Source: Ancylomarina euxina
Lineage (GTDB): Bacteria; Bacteroidota; Bacteroidia; Bacteroidales; Marinifilaceae
DNA length: 64,000 nucleotides
Assembly (NCBI RefSeq): GCF_003863355.1
Contig: NZ_QQWG01000008.1
Span: forward strand, 124,001-188,000
Direction of reading: 5' to 3'
The position numbers and the translations under genes are program-made. Below are positions 16,993 to 26,200 of the stretch, one piece after another. Numbering within the stretch: the first letter of the stretch is position 1; each line of letters starts with the position of its first letter. The notes below the pieces were generated by a model. The model was not told the DNA's origin. It did not search any database and saw nothing but the letters and a program-made list of their open reading frames with translations.

Positions 16993-17290
16993 ATTCACCG
17001 ACTAACTAAATCCGTTATAGTAAAAACAACTCAAATTCAAAACAGGGTGGGTGTTGGCCTGAATTATTTTCAAATTACGATAAAATGAAAAGGCCAATTC
17101 CCCTTTGATAATCTGATATAGAAGCCTGCTGTAATGGGATAAATAATGAACAGGACGCCCGACCGACAACCCCAAAACCGTTCTAAGAAACTGCTGACTG
17201 TTCGCATTTCGTACTTAATTCTCTTTTAATATTGTATTAAGTTCCTAAAAACAATATTATGTCTTTCTGTAAAAAATAATAAAAAATTAA

Positions 17291-17366
17291 ACCACTAAGC
17301 ACACTAAGTACACAAAGGGGAAACGTGATAAAATTAAACTTTGTGTTCGTTGTGCTCTTTGCGGTT
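17291..17366. repeat. imperfect inverted repeat (ACCACTAAG...CACAAAG type)
   Basis: ACCACTAAGCACACTAAG followed by CACAAAG is mirrored imperfectly by CTTTGTGTTCGTTGTG followed by CTTTGCGGTT. It resembles intergenic repeat families I recall as widespread in Bacteroidota and some other phyla. It sits between the last small gene of the Sus-linked region and the dyad-rich gap. Confidence 0.55.
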
Positions 17367-17400
17367 AATAAAACGAATATCCCATAGGATATTATTTATT

Positions 17401-17625
17401 CTACTTCCTGAGATTTTTTCGTCTTGTTTTTTTCTTTAATCCTCTATACCCAAATAAAAACCCAGCGACTAAAGCAATGAGTAATCCAACAAAATGATTT
17501 TCATCAAAGAAGTACCAAATTATCAAAGCTACAACTTGACTTACTACAACCATAATTAATAATGAATAGATAAATGCTTTTCGTTCTACTTTATCTTTAA
17601 AATTTACGTTGCTATATATCTTCAT
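17401..17625 (-). CDS. small two-helix membrane protein
   Basis: A 74-residue protein with two membrane helices (about residues 18-39 and 45-60), the second ending in GFLFGYRGLKKKTRRKNLRK, a strongly basic cytoplasmic tail. No family is recognised. It follows the cytochrome c-type lipoprotein gene after 13 nt and is probably the last gene of that three-gene unit. Confidence 0.6.
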   Translation of the reverse strand: MKIYSNVNFKDKVERKAFIYSLLIMVVVSQVVALIIWYFFDENHFVGLLIALVAGFLFGYRGLKKKTRRKNLRK

Positions 17626-17638
17626 GATTATTCTTTTA

Positions 17639-18652
17639 TTAATTATCTTTTGCGCCTTGTTTTATCCACTCCAAAATCAGATTCTCCTCTTTTTGTGTAA
17701 TAAACCCAGCGTGTCTACCCTTCAATTGCTTGATAATTCGACTGTCGTTAGGTGAAGCAATATTCACGTAATTCCCATCAACTAAAGAAGCATAAGCATA
17801 AGCTTCTCGCAAGTCAGGGTTTTGAGTACCTCCATGACAAGAAATACAAGACTGATCTGTAAAAATTGGTTGAATCATTTCACTAAACTTAAGCTCGCCA
17901 GGAATCGTTGTAAAACGCCATTCGAAATCTTCCGCTAATGCGTTTCCAGCTAAATCTTTAACATCGCTTGTTACAATACAAGTGTACACAAGTCCTGTAT
18001 TCAATTCTGCATCTGGGGTAAATATTACTGTTTTATCAGCATACGTTAATGAGCCAGCAACTTCAGTATCTCCATTTTTAACAACAAACGAGCTGCTGGT
18101 GATGCTCTCAGCATCCATTGCCTCATCAAAAGAAACTTGAATTTTACTATCTGTAAACACCCAGATCTCAGAATCTGCTGGTATGTTTTCGTTTACTGTT
18201 GGCGCAATTAAATCGGGTTCCACTCCCGAGGTAAAACTCCAGTGGTAATCCTGCGCAATTGATTGACCACTTTTACTCTTTACGGCAACAGTAAGCGTAC
18301 AGTTGTATTGTTTTTCGTCGGCAAGTTGCTTTGCAGGTTTAAAAATGGCCGTACTCCCCGAACAAGTCAGTTTCCCATAAACAGAGTATTGTCCCTTATT
18401 CACAACAAAACTATTTTCATCGACTGAGGAAGCATCAATATCCTCGCTAAAAAGAACTGTGATCTCTGAAAAAACATCCACCTGAGCGGCACCATCAGTA
18501 ATATTAGTAGAAACAACACTGAAAGGTGCACTTGTATCTTCTTCCTTTTGACAGCCAAAGACAAGTAAAAGGATAGCCATTACGAATAGCTTGGATAAGC
18601 TTTTAAAAATTTGAATCCCCTTATTCAGGGACTTATGATAAATGTCAGACAT
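17639..18652 (-). CDS. lipoprotein with two Ig-like (SbsA/Big_5) domains and a C-terminal cytochrome c-like domain
   Basis: The 337-residue protein has a membrane helix and lipobox near residue 33 (MAILLLVFGCQKEED), so it should be a lipoprotein. Two repeated Ig-like domains follow: about 42-143 (FSVVSTNITDGAAQVDVFSE...WSFTSG) and about 150-248 (PTVNENIPADSEIWVF...WRFTT). Each has the Big_5 pattern ending FTP..L......Y.C...V. The last 85 residues hold one heme-attachment motif, CISCH, in QSCISCHGGTQNPDL, and end HAGFITQKEENLILEWIKQGA, as in small c-type cytochrome domains on cell-surface proteins. Redox activity is inferred. It sits between two small membrane proteins, downstream of the Sus operon terminator. 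Confidence 0.82.
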   Translation of the reverse strand: MSDIYHKSLNKGIQIFKSLSKLFVMAILLLVFGCQKEEDTSAPFSVVSTNITDGAAQVDVFSEITVLFSEDIDASSVDENSFVVNKGQYSVYGKLTCSGSTAIFKPAKQLADEKQYNCTLTVAVKSKSGQSIAQDYHWSFTSGVEPDLIAPTVNENIPADSEIWVFTDSKIQVSFDEAMDAESITSSSFVVKNGDTEVAGSLTYADKTVIFTPDAELNTGLVYTCIVTSDVKDLAGNALAEDFEWRFTTIPGELKFSEMIQPIFTDQSCISCHGGTQNPDLREAYAYASLVDGNYVNIASPNDSRIIKQLKGRHAGFITQKEENLILEWIKQGAKDN

Positions 18653-18727
18653 GTTGTTTTTTTAATTTTTATTTAATTATTGACCTTATACTATAAAACA
18701 AGCTTCTCAATAAGTTTTCTCTCCAAT

Positions 18728-18973
18728 TTATCTTTCGTTTTTTCCCTTTTTAGTTATCCATTTATGCAGAAAGTATTGCATCACTAAGCCAATGATTAAC
18801 CAAATAGGAAGGGTATACAATTTTTCTCCTGTAAGTAGTGTATACACTTTTCCCCAGGTAATAATCTCGCCATCCATTACAGGCAAAATTAAGGTCAGCC
18901 CAAGAAACATGAAGACTCCCCAAAACAAACCTGGATAAATCCATGTTTTTAAACCAAAACTCGTATCAAACAT
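18728..18973 (-). CDS. small two-helix membrane protein
   Basis: An 81-residue protein with two hydrophobic segments (about 12-34 and 55-72) and a basic C-terminus (HKWITKKGKNER). No family is recognised. It is the first gene of a small unit (this gene, the cytochrome c-type lipoprotein, the 74-residue membrane protein) that begins just after the terminator of the DUF4302 gene. A same-strand 60-residue ORF in another frame (18762-18944) is a shadow. Confidence 0.6.
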   Translation of the reverse strand: MFDTSFGLKTWIYPGLFWGVFMFLGLTLILPVMDGEIITWGKVYTLLTGEKLYTLPIWLIIGLVMQYFLHKWITKKGKNER

Positions 18974-18998
18974 TTTTTTACTTTAAAATTCAGAATAT

Positions 18999-19048
18999 TA
19001 AAAAGCCCTCCTGCCTTCAGTACTGAGAAATACACAGGTAGGAGGGCT
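18999..19048 (-). terminator. terminator of the Sus-type operon
   Basis: Stem AGCCCTCCTGCCT paired with AGGTAGGAGGGCT (13 bp, one wobble) around a loop of about 19 nt, followed by T residues on the minus strand. It lies about 90 nt past the DUF4302 gene. Confidence 0.82.
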
Positions 19049-19139
19049 ATTAAACCACTAGCAAGAATTTGCAATAAAATTCGCAGAATACATGCTAGAA
19101 AAATCAAGTATGCTAAATGATTAATTTTAGAATCAATAA

Positions 19140-20447
19140 TTATTCAAAAAACACATACATTTCAGGATCTTCATTGCTTACTAAGTAATAATCCGTACCA
19201 AATTCTTTAATTTCCACAGGCACGATAGTCCAACCTTTAACACTAGTTATCAAAGCCCTTATCGCAACGCCTTTCTCTGTATTCATAACAGCATCAATCC
19301 CTTCTTGATTATCAAAAGGTGGAGACCATTCAAAAACATATTCCGTAGATTTTATAACAACAATATCTTCCGATACTTGTTCAAAATCATCAATTGCAAA
19401 TTTAATGGCTGTCCAATCGTCAAAAAATATCTCAAAAGTTTTTGGTGCCCAGGATTTCAAATATGGATCTACGTCAAATGACTTAAATGATGCTCCATCA
19501 ATTCTCAAACCACTCATCAAAGACAACAGTTTAGGACTAATATACTTTCCTGATGAATCAAATGATTTAGGTCCAAAGAGTTTTGTCACCATTCCATCAA
19601 GCTCTGCCGTATATATCGTTTCGTATTTAAAAGCACCTGTAACATCTACGTCTGTAATATCAAACTGATTCTTGCTAGCATCATATTTAAAAGAACGAAC
19701 GCCAATGCCGTTAAGAACAAGGGGATGATGAAATTCAAAACCTTCATGTGTGAAATTTACGGGCATTAACTCACGTTTTGATTCACCAGCAAGCATATAG
19801 CTCAAAAAAGCAATACTCCTATTCTCATCAAATACCATATTTACAGAAGAATCCCAACCATCAACTGATAAATTGAAATAAAAGGGAACAACTGACTCAT
19901 TTCTTCTGGTCAAATGTTCTGCATGCTTCGCATATTCTCTAAGCTGAGCAGATGTTTCAGCCGTAGCCTTAACTAGCACCATAGGATCTTCATTCACTCT
20001 CTCTGCGAGATACAAAGTGTCACCATCAGCTGATTGTCTAACGAAAGAAAACTCGAGCTCACCACCATATCCTTTACCTAGCTCTCCAATTTCCGGATCA
20101 GTCATCTTGGAAAATTTACTATAGGTATCAAAAATCAAGATTGGCTCTTCGATCATCTTTACAGAATACTCCGCTTGATCAGGATAGTCATACAGATCCC
20201 AATTCATACTTACAGTACCTGTCTCACCAAAATTAAGAATATAAGTATATCCTCCAAATTTATTAGGATTAGGATAATAATGGGTTAACCATCCATATTC
20301 CGAGGAGGTTAAGACTTCTTTAAACTCCTTAACAGCCTCACTGGCTCTTTCGTCCGGAGAAAGATCGAACTCACTTTCAAAATCATTATTACATGCTGTA
20401 AAGGCAAGTAAAATGAGAGAAGTGATATATAAATTTATTTTTTTCAT
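19140..20447 (-). CDS. DUF4302-type SusCD-associated lipoprotein
   Basis: The 435-residue protein has a signal peptide with lipobox at residue 19 (LILLAFTACNN), so it is lipid-anchored, probably on the cell surface. After the Cys comes FESEFDLSPDERASEAVKEFKEVLTSSEYGWLTHYYP, the start that I associate with the DUF4302 family found beside SusC/SusD pairs and zinc metallohydrolase lipoproteins in Bacteroidota. The rest is beta-rich and contains no catalytic motif. It is the last gene of the operon and is preceded by a hairpin element that also occurs before the metallohydrolase gene. Its likely role is substrate binding for the SusCD importer. Confidence 0.85.
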   Translation of the reverse strand: MKKINLYITSLILLAFTACNNDFESEFDLSPDERASEAVKEFKEVLTSSEYGWLTHYYPNPNKFGGYTYILNFGETGTVSMNWDLYDYPDQAEYSVKMIEEPILIFDTYSKFSKMTDPEIGELGKGYGGELEFSFVRQSADGDTLYLAERVNEDPMVLVKATAETSAQLREYAKHAEHLTRRNESVVPFYFNLSVDGWDSSVNMVFDENRSIAFLSYMLAGESKRELMPVNFTHEGFEFHHPLVLNGIGVRSFKYDASKNQFDITDVDVTGAFKYETIYTAELDGMVTKLFGPKSFDSSGKYISPKLLSLMSGLRIDGASFKSFDVDPYLKSWAPKTFEIFFDDWTAIKFAIDDFEQVSEDIVVIKSTEYVFEWSPPFDNQEGIDAVMNTEKGVAIRALITSVKGWTIVPVEIKEFGTDYYLVSNEDPEMYVFFE

Positions 20448-20471
20448 TTGATTCTAATTTTAGATTAAGGT

Positions 20472-20559
20472 CATATGAAAGTCGCCCAACGCTGATCGAA
20501 CTCATGCTGATAGATCGTCGATTTTGTGTGAAATCGAATAGCTTGCGGCTCCTTTCATA
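20472..20559 (-). other. intercistronic hairpin element, copy 2
   Basis: Outer arms TATGAAAG/CTTTCATA plus an inner hairpin CGATTT/AAATCG, starting 20 nt after the metallohydrolase stop codon and ending 25 nt before the DUF4302 start. The arm sequences GGCTCCTTTCATA and CATATGAAAGTCGCC are nearly the same as those in the element at 21516-21580. It is probably an mRNA processing or stability element. Confidence 0.6.
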
Positions 20560-20578
20560 AACATCCTATTTTTATCTT

Positions 20579-21490
20579 TTATTCACCTTTTATCTCTGCT
20601 AAAATTCCTTCAATCTCAGCTTGAAGTTCATAGATATTTACATTCCAAACCTGCAACATATAGTCAGCCATAATTTTCTCTTTCTGGCGAATTTTAGCTT
20701 TAGCTATATTTTCGGCTGCTGTATCATATTTCCAATTCTCATCGTAAATATAGATATCATCAATAAGCTTATTCCAGCCCTCATTACCCGACATTATGAA
20801 GGTTGACAACATCTCAACAAAATCCTCATCCGGATTAAGCATCGAATAGCCTGTAATAAAGCCCAATCTTTTAGCATCCATATCACTGAAATTCATCCAG
20901 TTTGAAGTATAGCCCGTACAAATTTTCTTATATTCGATAGGGTAAGCTACAGTTTGGTGCAAAATATGACCAAACTCATGATGCATGGTTTTGAAAACTT
21001 GCACTATTGCCTCCATAGCTTTCCTCTTGTGATAAGAATCCATTTCCGACAAATCAAACGTAATATAATTTAAATCGAAAAGAGTAACTTTACGTCCACC
21101 CTCAGCCTGACCTAATACGATGGATCCATTGTCATTGTAATTATGACTCCCAACAAGAACCATTTGTTTAGGAATAAACCTTTTCATGAAATCAATACCA
21201 CCAGCATTCACATAGGGATCTATCCATATATTCTTCATTTTATCAAGAAAAGGAATCACATCTGCTTTTGCAGGAGGGGTTAAGATCTTGGAATTATCAA
21301 CCTCTGAATTATCCCATCTATATTTAACTTCAACATTGAATGGATAAGTATAATTTTCTCTGATCCACTCATCAACATCATTCAACTCCGGTGTGGAGGT
21401 ATCTATTAATGACTTTCCTAAATCATCTTCCTTGGTACACGAGGTAAAAAGGATAGCAATAGAAAAGAATAGAAATAATATCTTTTTCAT
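20579..21490 (-). CDS. substrate import-associated zinc metallohydrolase lipoprotein
   Basis: A 303-residue lipoprotein with lipobox at residue 18 (AILFTSCTKED). The zinc site is HHEFGHILHQ (HExxH, about residue 172), followed by a conserved acidic/aromatic region. The overall fit is to the SusCD-linked putative zinc-binding metallopeptidase family (Peptidase_Mx1 type). FITGYSMLNPDEDFVEMLSTF downstream probably holds the third ligand (Glu). It is placed between susD and the DUF4302 gene, as in many Bacteroidota loci. Family knowledge suggests peptide or protein substrates for such loci, but the substrate here is not shown. Confidence 0.88.
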   Translation of the reverse strand: MKKILFLFFSIAILFTSCTKEDDLGKSLIDTSTPELNDVDEWIRENYTYPFNVEVKYRWDNSEVDNSKILTPPAKADVIPFLDKMKNIWIDPYVNAGGIDFMKRFIPKQMVLVGSHNYNDNGSIVLGQAEGGRKVTLFDLNYITFDLSEMDSYHKRKAMEAIVQVFKTMHHEFGHILHQTVAYPIEYKKICTGYTSNWMNFSDMDAKRLGFITGYSMLNPDEDFVEMLSTFIMSGNEGWNKLIDDIYIYDENWKYDTAAENIAKAKIRQKEKIMADYMLQVWNVNIYELQAEIEGILAEIKGE

Positions 21491-21515
21491 CTGTTTATTA
21501 TTTTAGAATTATTGC

Positions 21516-21580
21516 CATATAGGAGTCGCCAAAAAACCTTCTTTCAATATCCCATCTTATCTGCATGGCTCCTCTCATAT
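21516..21580 (-). other. intercistronic hairpin element, copy 1
   Basis: Arms ATAT..AGGAG.CC and GG.CTCCTATAT on the minus strand, placed 16 nt after the susD stop and 26 nt before the metallohydrolase start. It shares its flanking arm sequences with the element at 20472-20559. Confidence 0.55.
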
Positions 21581-21595
21581 CTTATATGTTTATAA

Positions 21596-23104
21596 TTATC
21601 GTGGATTTGCCTGTAATCCAATTGCAACCGCCTGAGCAGGTATCTGAATGGCTCTTCTCAAATCATCTTTGGGTAAAGTAACCGTAGAACCATCTACAAG
21701 CGTGTGAACAACTTCAATATTATATCTTTTAAGATCAAACCATCTTAAACCTTCGTGAACAAACTCTCTACGACGCAAATCAAGAAGATACGACACATAG
21801 AATTTCTGATCGGCATTAACCGCGTAGAAAGGAGCCATATCGGGTGCAGCAACCATCTCATAGGCCGCTTTAATTTGATTAAGATCGATTTTATTATCCG
21901 GATTATAGGTTTGACTTCTCTTTGAATAATATGCATCCAAATCAGAAAGAGCAGATGTATAATCAGTCGTCATCGCGTAAGCTTCTGCACGATTAAACAG
22001 AACTTCTTCGGCCGTAAATATGGGTACGATTGAATTTGGGTATCCAATATCAGCATTACCACCATGAGATTCAGTACGATTTTGAAATTTAGGGATAAAT
22101 CCTAACTGCAATTCTCCGGCAGCATAAAGTAATTTACTACCAATAATCAAATCAAAATTTGCCTCACCGGCATCAGACTCACCAAATAATTCGGTTGCTT
22201 TTGAAGATGCTAGTGAATATCTGAATACAACAAGACCGCCTCCCCAATTGGTGTATTGTCTATTCAACATTAAGTTTGCCTGCTCTTCAGATTTTGTGTA
22301 CTGTGCCCATAATTCCATAGCCTCATAAGTCATATACTTACCAGTCCAATCTCTCAATTTAGAAGCGGCATTGGCACCTAATACATAATTAGAATGCTCA
22401 ATCACTTTATCCCACTCGCCTTTATATAAATAAAAACGTGAAGCAAAGGCATGTAAGGCCGTTTTAGTCATATGATATTTAGGAACCGAATAGGCTTCAT
22501 CTTTAATCAGTTCAAAAGCTAAATTAATATCTCTTTCGATATTATCGTAAACTTCCTGAACCGTTGCTCTTTCATACTGTTCAAAAACGACTTTTTCCGA
22601 CTTTTCAACAAAAGGAACACCTAAATCTGTTTTAGCCGTTTCTGGATTGTAATGTTTAGCAAAAAGATTCACAAGCATAAAGTGAGAATAGGCTCTTGTT
22701 GCAAGAGCTTCACCTTTTTGTGCTGTATAATTCTCCTTATCGGAAGCCAATTCGATAGCATTTAGAGCTTCATTAGCTGCAGCAATAGCCGTATAACAGG
22801 CATTCCAGTAGAACACAGGCGTATCGTAATCTTCAGCCCCACTATCCTTCCAAAAGAAAGCATCTTCATTAGCTTGATATTCTGCAATATAACCACCTAT
22901 CCCTTTATCAGCCACATTATCCGACATTACTTCAGTAAATGCCAAACAACCTGCTTCCGGGTAAGAAGAAACCAACAATTCACTCACCGCTTCCGGCGAA
23001 TCTAATCTAGTCCGGTTATCTGGTGTTTCATCTAAAAAGTCGTTACATGACGATAGCAAAGCTATCCCCATTAAGACCAAGACTTTATTCTTTATATTTT
23101 TCAT
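21596..23104 (-). CDS. RagB/SusD-family nutrient-binding outer-membrane lipoprotein
   Basis: Surface lid of the SusCD importer. The 502-residue lipoprotein has lipobox at residue 20 (MGIALLSSCNDFLDETPDNR). The CNDFLDE.PDNRT start and the TPR-like helices (KGEALATRAYSHFMLVNLFAKHYN) are typical of SusD. The C-terminal signature RREFVHEGLRWFDLKRYN and the ending IPAQAVAIGLQANPR are also SusD hallmarks. Compact SusDs of this size often accompany peptide or small-substrate systems rather than large glycans, but no glycan enzymes or peptidases beyond the Mx1 lipoprotein are present to decide. It follows susC by 116 nt. Confidence 0.96.
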   Translation of the reverse strand: MKNIKNKVLVLMGIALLSSCNDFLDETPDNRTRLDSPEAVSELLVSSYPEAGCLAFTEVMSDNVADKGIGGYIAEYQANEDAFFWKDSGAEDYDTPVFYWNACYTAIAAANEALNAIELASDKENYTAQKGEALATRAYSHFMLVNLFAKHYNPETAKTDLGVPFVEKSEKVVFEQYERATVQEVYDNIERDINLAFELIKDEAYSVPKYHMTKTALHAFASRFYLYKGEWDKVIEHSNYVLGANAASKLRDWTGKYMTYEAMELWAQYTKSEEQANLMLNRQYTNWGGGLVVFRYSLASSKATELFGESDAGEANFDLIIGSKLLYAAGELQLGFIPKFQNRTESHGGNADIGYPNSIVPIFTAEEVLFNRAEAYAMTTDYTSALSDLDAYYSKRSQTYNPDNKIDLNQIKAAYEMVAAPDMAPFYAVNADQKFYVSYLLDLRRREFVHEGLRWFDLKRYNIEVVHTLVDGSTVTLPKDDLRRAIQIPAQAVAIGLQANPR

Positions 23105-23220
23105 TTTTTTTTGATTTAGATATAAGTACAGAAATGATTTAAACTTCAGTCATTATCTCAAGTTCTTGATAAGCGAACTCATCTATTAGCACTCTGTTGT
23201 TTTATTACATCATCTTTTTT

Positions 23221-26200
23221 CTAAAAGCTCGCTTTTAGTGTGAAAGTATATTGTTTTGGCACTGGCATAGCCACACCTCCTGAACCTAAAAACTCAGGGT
23301 CCTGACCATTAAGCTTCTTATCAGAATAGATCAGGAATAAATTCGACCCCTGAACTTTTAATGACAGATCACTAAGGCCAATATTAGTCGCAAAAGTTTT
23401 AGGCAATTGGTAGGCTAATGAAATTTCTTTCATTCTGGCAAAAGAACCATCAGCAACCCTGGCTGTTGACATATTATAGGCATTATAGGCTTTTCGGTCA
23501 TTAACATTATGCTTAAGTTCAGATAAAATGGTAGGAATATCAGTGATATTCTCATCACCTGCTAACATCCAACGATCGAAAAATTCCTTAGGCATGGCAT
23601 CCAGGTCAGAATATTGTGACTTAAATTCAGGATACAATCTCACCTTATTGCCGTACTGATAAGTCATAAATACATTAAGCTTCCAATTCTTGTAAGAGAA
23701 TGTATTACCTAAACCTCCTGTAATTGATGGATCAATAGAGCCTTCATACTTTAAGTGATCAATATCATTCGATTGGAAATCAAAATCATTAATCGTTAAG
23801 TCACCTTCTTCATTAATAAAAGTTGGTAAACCTTCACTATTTAATCCTTTGTAGTCGATTGAGTAAAGCCCCCTTACAGGACCACCTTCCAATGGACCTC
23901 CGGTATCTCTAAGCAAAGAGATCATTTTAGGGAACGACTTCAAATTTGTAATCTCGTTATGATTATAGGCAAAAGTGAAGTTGGTATTCCATTTAAAATC
24001 GTCAGACTTAATATTTTTAGTCAATAAGGTAAACTCAATACCATGAGATTTCATATCAGCGTAATTGGCAAACTTCCAGAATTCTCCACCAATACCCGAA
24101 GTCTTCACAAAACCAATTAAATCGAAACCTTTACGTTGATAAGCATCCATACTGATATTAACTCGATTATTAAACAAACCTAGATCCATACCAATGTTGG
24201 TCTCGTATTGCTTTTCCCAAGTCAGTTCAGAATTCTCCAAAGCATCAATATACATTTGTGATTCCTGCTCAGATAGATAAGGTCTATCTGTCACTTTGTT
24301 CATCAGCACTAAGGTCGAATTTTGAGCATTACCCATACTGGCTGTTAAACCATAAGTTCCTCTAAAAGACAAAAACGAAATCGTTTCATTATCTTTCAAG
24401 AAATCTTCTTCTTTTGCATTCCATTGTCCACTCACGTTCCATGTAGGTAACCAACGAGCAGAAGTGGATGCACCTAATTTATTAGATCCATCATATCTGA
24501 AGGTTCCGTTCAGCGTGTATTTACCCGCATAAGAATAACTCGCTGTAGCAAAAAAGGCAGCATATCGATCACGATACTCTTCCATTCCATAGTAAGAATA
24601 TCCATTTTGCAATTGTTGCTTTACAAAATCAGGATTGATAAAAGGAATCCCTCCCCTTTCATACTGATAACCAATCCCATCAAATGAACTATTTTTACGA
24701 TCGGCAGATTTCACTTCCATACCCGCAAAAGCATTGACAATATGTATTTCATCAAATATTTTATTCCAGTTCGCAGTTCCTCTAAAATAGTAGTTCAATA
24801 AGGTATTGTCGCTTCGGTTATAAAATCCCCCCTTAGGCAAAACAACTTGAGGCAACGAATTCGGCACTTCATAATCCTTGAATAAAAACTTATTATTCTT
24901 AGCGATTTCGTAAGTATCAGCGGCACGATAAGCAGAAGCCATATTCGAATTTTCCAACACTTTATGCTCCTGAGTAGACTTCACATATCTAATAGAGGCA
25001 ACAGCACTTAAATCCAAACCTTTTATAGGTGTATAATCTAAATTAGACTGAAGTTTAAGATCAAGTACATCCAGATCGAGATAATTGTTTTTCATCTCGT
25101 CAAGAATATTGAACTCGGCATAATTCATACGGTAATATTCCAAATTTCCATTGTCGTCGTAAGGACGCATAGCTCTACTGGTATTCAAAGCATAAGAAAA
25201 TGGATTGATGTCAAAATCACGGCTATATTCACCGTTGATAGGATCCTCTGTACGATTTACTGATCCTGGTGCTTTTTGTTGTCTGAAAGATCCAGCTGTA
25301 AGAAAACCAAGTTTTAATTTATCATTGATTTTTACATTACCGTTTGCATTGATTGTATATCGATCTACTTTATCTGCAATAGACCAACCTTTGTCACCAT
25401 AATAACTGGTTGAGAAATAGAAGTTAGACTTATCAGTACCACCGGAAAGACTTACAGAATGATTTTGAGTGATTGTATTTTTAAACAACACATCAAACCA
25501 ATCGGTATTGGCCATTTCATATTTCTGTAAAAATTTAGCCCGTGCTTCAGGCGTATTCTCCAAACCAAAACCTGTGGTTGGATCATAACTGTTAATCATG
25601 TCATACATCTTCTTGTAAATACCACCATCTTTCTGACGGGATATTTCAGCATGATTTAACCATCCTTTAGCCTCAAGTTCTCTATAAACAGACATCTGTT
25701 CACGAGAATTCATGATATTATAACTCGAATAAGAAGGCTTCATTCTAAAGGTATATTCACCCGAATAAGAAACTTTCGTCACACCTGTTTTACCTCTCTT
25801 TGTTGTAATAACAATCACTCCATTCATGGCACGAGCACCATAAATAGCCGTAGCCGAAGCATCTTTTAGAATCTCAAATTTCTCAATATCGTCAGAGTTC
25901 AAACCAGCTACTGCTGAACTAATCAAAGTTGTCGCATCACCCGAAGATAAATCATCAGGAGAAACATCCACAACATCTTCAAGCACAACACCGTCGACTA
26001 CCCATAAAGGTTTCGAATCTCCATAAATTGAAGAAGCTCCACGAACTCTAATCTTAGGCGCAGTACCAAAGGTACCTGATACCGTTTGAACAGATACACC
26101 AGCTGCCTTACCTTCAAGCATCTGTGCAACATTAACAATACCATCGACTTTAGCATCCTCAGACTTGATAGAAGTGGCCGAACCCGTAAATAATCGACGA

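Larger units (their letters stand above)
16435..17400. other. gene-poor region of about 970 nt, rich in dyads
   Basis: I see no convincing protein gene here. The region holds the terminator at 16697-16731 (a copy of the deoD terminator block) and the three-helix RNA candidate at 16875-16992. It also holds inverted repeats at 17054-17097 (TTGGCCT/AGGCCAA) and 17227-17259 (TAATATTGT/ACAATATTA), and the imperfect repeat at 17291-17366. A 45-residue minus-strand ORF (17070-17207, beginning MRTVSSFLERFWGCRSG) and a short minus-strand frame ending GCGEDDLLV just before the terminator are too short to call. Confidence 0.6.

Noticed and set aside
17070-17207. 45-residue minus-strand ORF beginning MRTVSSFLERF
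   Set aside because: Short, no family, and placed within a dyad-rich region; kept only as part of the gap description.
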